64,000 bases of DNA from Bryobacteraceae bacterium (GTDB lineage Bacteria > Acidobacteriota > Terriglobia > Bryobacterales > Bryobacteraceae). The position numbers and the translations under genes are program-made. Below the pieces are notes generated by a model, which was given only the letters and a program-made list of their open reading frames with translations, made no database searches and was not told the DNA's origin. This document shows positions 25,783 to 32,308 of this stretch, in pieces. Positions within the stretch are counted from its first letter, which is position 1, and every line of letters begins with the position of its first letter. Location: positions 1-64,000 of the forward strand of contig JASHQT010000049.1 of NCBI GenBank assembly GCA_030039005.1, read 5' to 3'.

Positions 25783-27135
25783 TTATTTCTCCGCGGGACC
25801 GGCGGCTGCTTGTTCGCTCAGAACCTCGACAGGCTCGCCGTCATAAAGATCCTGCAGGTGGTCGCGCGCGACGACGAACTCGGGCGCGATGCCGGACAGG
25901 ATCTGGACCAGGTTGCCGTCCTCGGCGCCGAGCTGCGCGCCTAGTTGAACCACCGCGACGCGCGCCTTGCCGTCGCGAACGAAGAAGATCTGCGAGGAAT
26001 TGGTGCTCGGATCGGTGAGGATCGCCGCGCGCGGCAGGAACAGGCCCATACTGCTGCCTTTCAACAGAATGCGCGCGGTAGCGAACATGCCGGGCTTCAG
26101 CGCCAGATCCTGATTGGGGAACTTCGCTTCCACCGCGATGGTGCGCGAGTTAGGATCCACCGTGGGATTGATGGCGGTGACCTTGCCGCGAAACACGCGG
26201 CCGGGGTAGCCGGGGACGCTGGCCTCGACGTCCGCATCCAGCTTCAACTGCGGTCCGCTGGACTCTTGCACCTGCAGCTCCAGCTTCAGCGGCGTGACAC
26301 GCACCAGCGTAGCGATTTTCGAGGTGAGCGCGACGTATTGTCCTACCGCGATGGGGCGCGCGCTGATGTAGCCGGTGAACGGAGCTTTGATGACAGTGTC
26401 GTCCACGGCCTTGCGTGCGATCGCGGTCTGCGCTTTCGCGCCGGCCAATGACGCTTGCGCGTTGATGACGCCCTGGAAACTCTGGCGCGCGGTGTTGAGC
26501 GCGGCCTCGTACATCTGGCGCGCCGAATTGGCCTGTTCCTTGGCGGTGTCGGAGGCGGTCCGCGCTTTATCGTAAGCGCTTTGCGACACGTCGCCGGTCT
26601 TAATCAACGCGTCGTAGCGTTGCGCGTCGGCTTCCGACATCTTGGCCTGGGCCATGGCGGAATCGTAGGAAGCCTTGGCCGAGAGCACTTCCGGTACGTT
26701 GTTAGCGTCGAACTTGCCGCCCTGCGGCAATCCGATGTGGGACTCGGCCTGGCGTAAGCTGGCTTCGGCTTGTTCTTCAGACGCGAGCGCGGCTTGTAAG
26801 CGGAGCTGCGCGTCGCGATCTTCGAGTTTCGCCAGCACCTGGCTTTGCTGGACGAATGCGCCCGCGTCCACCGGGGTTTCGATTACGCGGCCGGCCGCTG
26901 GCGGCGCCACGTCGGAGGATTCTTCGGCGAGAAAACTTCCGGTGGTTTGCACCGAGGATGATACTTCGCGCGTAACGGGCCGCACGGTGGCGATTTTCAG
27001 GACCTTGGGCGGCCCGGACGCCGCTTCGGTGACCGTGGCGGTTTTATTCGAACTGCTGCCGCACCCGGCGGAGGCCAGCAGCGCGATTCCGGCCAGAAGA
27101 GCCCACACGGAAGGCGAATCGGGGTGCCTTGCCAT
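25783..27135 (-). CDS. RND efflux periplasmic adaptor (HlyD/AcrA family) lipoprotein
   Basis: 450 residues from ATG 27135, which is 2 bp after the TetR stop. The frame is open further upstream but inside tetR. A lipoprotein signal with lipobox LASAGC places the acylated Cys at residue 25. The biotinyl-lipoyl half-motif (VAPPAAGRVIETPVDAGAFV), a long alpha-hairpin (AQAKMSEADAQRYDALIKTG, AKEQANSARQMYEAALNTAR) and the returning lipoyl part (IKAPFTGYISARPIAVGQYV) are all visible, followed by beta-barrel and membrane-proximal domains. It links the RND pump to the TolC channel. Confidence 0.9.
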   Translation of the reverse strand: MARHPDSPSVWALLAGIALLASAGCGSSSNKTATVTEAASGPPKVLKIATVRPVTREVSSSVQTTGSFLAEESSDVAPPAAGRVIETPVDAGAFVQQSQVLAKLEDRDAQLRLQAALASEEQAEASLRQAESHIGLPQGGKFDANNVPEVLSAKASYDSAMAQAKMSEADAQRYDALIKTGDVSQSAYDKARTASDTAKEQANSARQMYEAALNTARQSFQGVINAQASLAGAKAQTAIARKAVDDTVIKAPFTGYISARPIAVGQYVALTSKIATLVRVTPLKLELQVQESSGPQLKLDADVEASVPGYPGRVFRGKVTAINPTVDPNSRTIAVEAKFPNQDLALKPGMFATARILLKGSSMGLFLPRAAILTDPSTNSSQIFFVRDGKARVAVVQLGAQLGAEDGNLVQILSGIAPEFVVARDHLQDLYDGEPVEVLSEQAAAGPAEK

Positions 27136-27137
27136 AG

Positions 27138-27833
27138 CTACTTCTGCTTTCCTTTCGCCATACGCACCGCGGCCGGACGCTGTTCCAATGCGGTCAGAGT
27201 GAATTCCACGAACTGGTCGACTATGGTTTCCTCGGAAACCGGGAAGTTGTTCACTCCGATCGCGTAGCGATACATGGCGTAATGCAGCAGGGTGCCGAAG
27301 ACAAACAGGACGGCCGCTCCGGGATCGCATTCGCGAAAGGCGCCTTCCCGCTGCCGCTGGGCGATGTAGCGCGCGAAGAAATCGCCCATCGGCAGGCCGA
27401 AGCGCTCATGGAACAGGTCGGCCAGAAGGTGCCCTTCGAGCGAGGCGTACAGCAATAAGCGGTGAAAGGCGGAATCTTCGCGAAAGGAGCGGAGCAACTG
27501 TTGGGCAATGCAACGAAGCAATGCCGCGTCGTCACGGCGTTCGGCCAGCTCCCTCATTTCGGCGAACCAGCGCTCGCTGCCCAGCGTGGCTTCCTTTTCG
27601 TCCAAAATCGCGTGATAAAGGTCCTCTTTACTGGCAAAATGGCGAAACAGGATGGCTTCGCTGACTCCGGCGGCGGCGGCGATGTCCTTAGTCTTGGTGC
27701 CGCTGAAGCCATTCTGCGCGAAACTGGCGATGGCCACCTGGAGCAGTTGGCGACGGCGGTCCTCACCGGGCATGCGAGTGGCGCGCGTCTCACTGGCTTT
27801 GGGCTGAAGGACGGGATTGCGGGCAGAACCCAT
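27138..27833 (-). CDS. TetR-family transcriptional regulator of the efflux operon
   Basis: 231 residues from ATG 27833; an upstream in-frame start at 27866 would run through the operator-like palindrome. The N-terminal DNA-binding domain is at about 27-75: RRRQLLQVAIASFAQNGFSG, TKDIAAAAGVSEAILFRHF and ASKEDLYHAI. The C-terminal ligand domain is all-helical. It is the first gene of a minus-strand operon with gaps of 2 bp, 2 bp and a one-base overlap (tetR-adaptor-RND-tolC), so it most likely represses this operon and is released by a pump substrate. Confidence 0.9.
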   Translation of the reverse strand: MGSARNPVLQPKASETRATRMPGEDRRRQLLQVAIASFAQNGFSGTKTKDIAAAAGVSEAILFRHFASKEDLYHAILDEKEATLGSERWFAEMRELAERRDDAALLRCIAQQLLRSFREDSAFHRLLLYASLEGHLLADLFHERFGLPMGDFFARYIAQRQREGAFRECDPGAAVLFVFGTLLHYAMYRYAIGVNNFPVSEETIVDQFVEFTLTALEQRPAAVRMAKGKQK

Positions 27834-27834
27834 A

Positions 27835-27848
27835 AGTAAGTACTCACT
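27835..27848. promoter_or_regulatory. Palindrome, probable TetR operator
   Basis: AGTAAGTACTCACT is a dyad of the form AGT-N-AGTACT-N-ACT (12 of 14 positions symmetric). It lies immediately upstream of the tetR start codon, overlapping its AAGGAG-like ribosome-binding region on the minus strand. The GTAC core and size suit TetR-type regulators. Position and symmetry are seen; binding by the adjacent regulator is inferred. Confidence 0.5.
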
Positions 27849-27920
27849 CCTTAGCTGCGAAAACATAAGACGAAGGTGGCATCGCCAAGGTTACGCCCAG
27901 TTTGTGGTATCCTTTTCCTC

Positions 27921-27945
27921 CATGTGGTCAGGCATTTACCACATG
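27921..27945. promoter_or_regulatory. Perfect 8-bp inverted repeat upstream of the sensor kinase
   Basis: CATGTGGT (27921-27928) and ACCACATG (27938-27945) are separated by 9 nt, and TTTT follows. A third copy of the core TGTGGT lies at 27903-27908, exactly 20 bp before the one at 27923-27928. The site is 63 bp before the kinase start in the region divergent from tetR. It could be a dimeric operator or a short hairpin terminator/attenuator. No regulator is assigned. Confidence 0.4.
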
Positions 27946-28007
27946 TTTTCCGTTTCCCCTACCGGTGTGCTGCCGTCCGCCCGGCCGATTCGGAGGAGGT
28001 GAATGTC

Positions 28008-31000
28008 GTGTCCCCAGAGCTTACAACCACGGGCATCCGCACGGTGGAGAAGGCAGGTGCGGCAGATCCTTGGTCACTGCAACGAGCCGGAGCGGCCTGC
28101 GGCGCACTGGCCCTCTTGGTTGGGATCGTGGTTCTGGTGGGCTGGGCGGTGCACGTCCCCCTTCTAACGCAAGTTGGGCCCGATCTGCCAGCGGCGGGAC
28201 CCGATACCGGCCTTTGCTTCATCTTCTGCGGCTGCGCTTTGTGGGGCGTGTCGGCGGCAAGGCCTGGACCCTTGTACGTTGGCTGCGGAATGGCTGTCAG
28301 CTTGGCCGTCGCATCGTTTCTGTTCCATGGATGGCCCCCGGGCGAGACCATGCCGCCGGCTGCGGCCCTCTGTTTTATTGTCCTGGCGGCCGGATTTTCC
28401 ATGGCGCAGAGCGCGCCGCTGCGGACGAAATCCGCGCTCCTCGGTCTCACCGGCCTGGGCGTAGCGGCCGTGGCCGCGGCTTGCGGCATGGCCGTGTTGT
28501 GGGGGAATGGCGCGGCCTTCGGGTTCGGGAGTTTGACCCGCATGTCCTTTGTCACAGCCGTGGGACTGCTGGTGCTGAGCGCCGGAACAGAAGCTGTCGC
28601 GCTGGATCCAAACCTGGCCGGATTGCGACAGCCAGTGTGGGCGCCCATCGGGGCGGTAGCGATGGTAGTGAGCGTGCGGTTAGGGCTGCTCGGTGTATTT
28701 GCGCCGCAGCACCGCAGCCCCTTGTCGTCCGCGGTCGCCTTGGGCGGAGCAATTCTGGGGGCGATGGTTTTCGGCTGCTTCGTGCACTTCGCCCTGAAGG
28801 CGCGCGTGCAGCGGGAACTCCTGTGCGCCGCCAATCAAAGGCTCGGCGAGGAGATGTTGGAGCGGCGGCGGGCCGAGGAGATGGCTCGCGCCGCGAACCT
28901 GAAACTCGGCCAGCGGGTGGGGGAACGAACCCAGGAACTGGAGGCGGCCAACCAGGAACTTCGGAAGGAAATCGCCCGGCGCGAGCGCGTGGAGGAGGAC
29001 TTGCGGCGTCAGAAGGAAATCTTGCAAACGATTTTCGATCACGTGCCCCTATACATCAACTACTTAGACCCGACTGGACGGATTCAGATGGCTAACCAGG
29101 CATGGGAGCGGATTGTCGGCCACACCTTGGAGGAGATCGAGAGCCAGGGTCTGGATATTTTCGCCGAAGCCTATCCGGATCCCGCCGACCGCCAGCGCGC
29201 GATCGAGTTCACCACTAAGTCCACTTCGCAGTGGGAAGATTTCGAAACGCGAAAGGATCGCCGGACCGTCCATACGAGCTGGTCCGTGGTGCGTCTCTCC
29301 GACGGCTCGCGGATCGGGATCGGCCAGGACATCACGGAGCGCAAAAGTGCCGACCGGGAGCTGCGGCGCCAGAAGGAAATTTTGCAAACCATTTTCGATC
29401 ACATTCCGCTGATGATCAACTTCGGCAATGAAGCCAACGAAGTAGCGCTGGTCAACCGGGAATGGGAACGCACGCTGGGGTGGACCATGCAGGAGCTTGT
29501 CCACGACAGGGTGGACATTCTGGCGGAGAACTATCCCGACCCCGAATATCGCGAGAAGGTCCAGGATTTCGTGCTTCACGTGAGCGGCGAATGGAGGGAC
29601 TTCAAAACGCGCGTCCGCGACGGCAGGCTCATCGATACCTCCTGGATGATGCTGCGCCTGCCCGACGGCACCAGCATCGGAATCGGCCAGGACATCACCC
29701 GGCGCAAGCGGGCCGAAGAGGCGCTTCGAGAAAGCGAGGAACGTTTCCGGCAATTTGCGGAAAACATCCACGATCTGTTCTGGATCAAAACTCCCGACTT
29801 CAAACGCGTGCTATACCTCAGCCCGGCGTACGAAAGTATGAGTGGTCGATCGGCCGAGCAGCGCTACTGGGATCAGGATTATCTGCCGTTCCTGAACCAT
29901 ATTCATCCCGACGACCGCGGACGGATGCTGCAGATTATCGAAAACGAGCGGGACAAGGAGTTCGACGTCGAGTTCCGAATCTTTCGCGGCGACGGATCGT
30001 TGCGCTGGATCCACGACCGCGGATTCCCCATTCGCGATGCGTCCGGCTGCGTGTCGCGGATAGCGGGTGTGGCCACCGATATCACCGAGCGCAAGCTGTC
30101 TGAGGAAGCGCTGCGCGAAAGCGAGGAGCGCTTCCGGCAGCTCGCCGAAAACATTCGCGAAGTGTTCTGGCTGCGTTCGCCGGATCTCACGCAACTTCTC
30201 TACGTAAGCCCGCTCTATGAGAAGGTCTGCGGTACGCCATCAGAAGAGAGCTTGGCAAAGGGGTTCGATCTGGATATGGTTCATCCGGAGGACCGAGACC
30301 GGGTAGCCGAGCTGATTCGGACATTCGCGGGACAGGAATTCGAAATCGAATACCGGTTCATCGCCAAGGACGGCGACGTGCGCTGGCTGCGGGACCGGGG
30401 CTTTCCCATTCGCAACTCAGCCTGCGAAATTTATCGAGTGGGCGGAGTGGCCGAGGATATCACGGAACGCAAGGAAGCCGAGGAGCGCCTCAAAGCGACC
30501 AGCGAGCAGTTGCGGGCTCTGTCGGCGAGCTTGCAATCGGCGCGCGAGGCCGAAGCCACGCGCATCGCGCACCAGATCCACGACGACATGGGCGGCGTTC
30601 TTACCGCGCTGCGGTGGGAACTGGAGGCGCTGGAGAAGATGATTCACGAGCCGGGCGACGCGTCGCGCCTGCAAGCGGCCATGCAGACCAAACTGACTGC
30701 CATGCTGAGCCTGACCGACACCACCATCAACGTGGTGCGCCGCATCGCGTCGGAATTGCGCCCCAGTATCCTGGACGACCTGGGCCTCATGGAGGCCGTC
30801 GAATGGCAGGCCGAGCAGTTCGAAGCCAGAACCGGAATCGAGTGCCGTTGCAATTGTTCTTTGCAGGACTTTGGGCTGGGTGACCGGGAAGCCACGGCCG
30901 TATTCCGGATCCTTCAGGAAGCCCTGACCAATATTCTTCGCCACGCCAAAGCTACGCGCGTGGACATCGCGATGAAAGAGGAAAGCGGCGCGTTCGTGTT

Positions 31001-31211
31001 GCGGGTCGCCGATAACGGACGCGGGATTACCGAAGCCGAAAAGTCTAGCCGGGGCTCCGTGGGCATTCTGGGGATGCAGGAGCGCGCGCATCTGATCGGC
31101 GCCCAATTAGAGATCTCCGGCGAGAAGGGCGTGGGGACCACCCTGCAAGTCCGTGTTCCGCTGGCGCATCGGCGGAAGGAGGCGGCACATGCCAAAAATT
31201 CTGATTGTTGA
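28008..31211 (+). CDS. Multi-PAS sensor histidine kinase, NarL/DesK type (HisKA_3)
   Basis: 1067 residues from GTG 28008, which has a strong GGAGGAGG ribosome-binding site 8 bp upstream. About 270 N-terminal residues hold seven or so hydrophobic segments. A coiled coil follows (GERTQELEAANQELRKEIAR), then four PAS units starting near residues 331, 451, 571 and 700. HisKA_3 has AHQIHDDMGG with likely phospho-acceptor His858, and the HATPase_c domain has ILQEALTNILRHAKAT and VADNGRGI. PAS1 and PAS2 are recent duplicates, as are PAS3 and PAS4. It overlaps its response regulator by 23 bp. The signal is unknown; no haem- or flavin-binding signature can be asserted. Confidence 0.9.
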   Translation: MSPELTTTGIRTVEKAGAADPWSLQRAGAACGALALLVGIVVLVGWAVHVPLLTQVGPDLPAAGPDTGLCFIFCGCALWGVSAARPGPLYVGCGMAVSLAVASFLFHGWPPGETMPPAAALCFIVLAAGFSMAQSAPLRTKSALLGLTGLGVAAVAAACGMAVLWGNGAAFGFGSLTRMSFVTAVGLLVLSAGTEAVALDPNLAGLRQPVWAPIGAVAMVVSVRLGLLGVFAPQHRSPLSSAVALGGAILGAMVFGCFVHFALKARVQRELLCAANQRLGEEMLERRRAEEMARAANLKLGQRVGERTQELEAANQELRKEIARRERVEEDLRRQKEILQTIFDHVPLYINYLDPTGRIQMANQAWERIVGHTLEEIESQGLDIFAEAYPDPADRQRAIEFTTKSTSQWEDFETRKDRRTVHTSWSVVRLSDGSRIGIGQDITERKSADRELRRQKEILQTIFDHIPLMINFGNEANEVALVNREWERTLGWTMQELVHDRVDILAENYPDPEYREKVQDFVLHVSGEWRDFKTRVRDGRLIDTSWMMLRLPDGTSIGIGQDITRRKRAEEALRESEERFRQFAENIHDLFWIKTPDFKRVLYLSPAYESMSGRSAEQRYWDQDYLPFLNHIHPDDRGRMLQIIENERDKEFDVEFRIFRGDGSLRWIHDRGFPIRDASGCVSRIAGVATDITERKLSEEALRESEERFRQLAENIREVFWLRSPDLTQLLYVSPLYEKVCGTPSEESLAKGFDLDMVHPEDRDRVAELIRTFAGQEFEIEYRFIAKDGDVRWLRDRGFPIRNSACEIYRVGGVAEDITERKEAEERLKATSEQLRALSASLQSAREAEATRIAHQIHDDMGGVLTALRWELEALEKMIHEPGDASRLQAAMQTKLTAMLSLTDTTINVVRRIASELRPSILDDLGLMEAVEWQAEQFEARTGIECRCNCSLQDFGLGDREATAVFRILQEALTNILRHAKATRVDIAMKEESGAFVLRVADNGRGITEAEKSSRGSVGILGMQERAHLIGAQLEISGEKGVGTTLQVRVPLAHRRKEAAHAKNSDC
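29001..29410 (+). repeat. Intragenic direct repeat of PAS-leading segment
   Basis: The 50 bp at 29001-29050 recur at 29361-29410 with only a handful of differences, exactly 360 bp (120 codons) apart. They encode the LRRQKEILQTIFDH linker-helix before PAS1 and PAS2. A second, more diverged pair (29721 and 30108, 387 bp apart) encodes ALRESEERFRQ..AENI before PAS3 and PAS4. This points to stepwise in-frame duplication. Confidence 0.7.
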
Positions 31212-31821
31212 CGATCACGAAGTGGTGCGGGACGGCGTCAAAAGGCTGCTCGAGGAACAGCCCGGCGCGATTTCCTACGGCGAAGCTGGGACGCCCGACC
31301 AGGCCGTCCAGATGGCGCTTACTTCCGACTGGGATGCGGTGGTGCTCGACCTGTCTTTCGCGGGCAAAAGCGGCCTGGAGATTCTGAAGGAACTCAAGCA
31401 AGTTCGCCCGCGGCTGCCGGTACTGGTGTTGACCATGCACTCTGAGGCCCAATACGCGCGCCGGGCCTTCAAAGCGGGCGCCGCTGGATTCATCACCAAG
31501 GACAGTCCGCGGGCCGAGCTCGCCAAGGCGATCCACAAGGTGCTGGAGGGCGGCAAATACCTGAGCCCGGAGTTCGCTGAAAAGCTGATTGTCGATCTGG
31601 AGCGCGGCGGCGATCGCCCGCCGGACGAGACTCTCTCGGACCGCGAATTCCAGGTGATGCGCCTCATCGCCTCCGGCAAGACGCTGAGCGAAATCGCCGG
31701 CCTTTTGTCGCTGAGCGACAAGACGATCAGCACCTACAGGGCGCGCTTAATGGAGAAGATGGGTATGCGGACCAACGCCGAACTGACGCACTACGCGATC
31801 CAGAATAAGCTTGTGGATTGA
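31189..31821 (+). CDS. LuxR/NarL-type response regulator
   Basis: 210 residues from ATG 31189, preceded by GGAAGGAGG and overlapping the kinase 3' end by 23 bp. The receiver domain has acidic pair Asp8-Asp9 (IVDDHE), phospho-acceptor Asp54 (VVLDLSF), the switch Thr in VLTMHS and Lys in FITKD. The output domain is a LuxR-type HTH (LSDREFQVMRLIASGKTLSE, IAGLLSLSDKTISTYRARL). Tight coupling makes it the cognate partner of the upstream multi-PAS kinase. Target genes are not evident. Confidence 0.92.
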   Translation: MPKILIVDDHEVVRDGVKRLLEEQPGAISYGEAGTPDQAVQMALTSDWDAVVLDLSFAGKSGLEILKELKQVRPRLPVLVLTMHSEAQYARRAFKAGAAGFITKDSPRAELAKAIHKVLEGGKYLSPEFAEKLIVDLERGGDRPPDETLSDREFQVMRLIASGKTLSEIAGLLSLSDKTISTYRARLMEKMGMRTNAELTHYAIQNKLVD

Positions 31822-32308
31822 CCCTCGGCTACCTGGTAACACTACCTGGTTTTTGTAGTCCCGATTCCTACGAGAAAATCAAAGGCGTCCTGATAGCAAC
31901 CGTGTCCGCGCGTACTTAAACTGTAATGTCAGCATCGAAGTCCGAGACGGAAAAAAACATGGAAATCAAGGGGGCGCCGATGCGCCGTACATCGGCGGGA
32001 GACTCGCCGGTGGTTTGGGAGCCTTTAAACACCAGGCTAAGGAGGCTGCGCCGCGAGCGGCAGTTGATTGAAAAAGCGATTGCGGCATTGACGAAGGTCT
32101 CGCGCACACGGCTATCACGAGCACGCCGCCGCCCAGAGTCCTAAAGCCGCGAACCTGAAGAAGGATTGCAGCGCTATCATAAGGAGAAGCCGTTCCGCCC
32201 CCCGTCGGTCCGTTCGCCTCGTCGCCGCACGCCAAGTCCGCCTCATGTCAGTCAACGTGCCAATCGTCCTACTAGTGCTATGTTGGAAGTGACCCCGAGT
32301 TTCAAACC
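31822..32308. other. Gap between response regulator and aceE
   Basis: 487 bp holding only the possible small gene at 31926-32144. Near its left edge the 9-mer CTACCTGGT occurs twice in direct orientation (31829-31837 and 31842-31850, 13 bp apart), the second followed by TTTT. No convincing promoter, RNA or terminator was recognised in 32145-32308, which must contain the aceE promoter. Confidence 0.5.
31926..32144 (+). CDS. Small basic protein, possible
   Basis: 72 residues; ATG 31926, with a later in-frame ATG at 31959. The middle (RLRRLRRERQLIEKAIAALT) is an amphipathic helix followed by a very basic tail (RLSRARRRPES). Short acidobacterial proteins with an ERQLIEKAIAALxxL core are familiar to me, which is the only reason to keep it. 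No clear ribosome-binding site. It sits alone in the 487-bp gap before aceE. Confidence 0.4.
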   Translation: MSASKSETEKNMEIKGAPMRRTSAGDSPVVWEPLNTRLRRLRRERQLIEKAIAALTKVSRTRLSRARRRPES

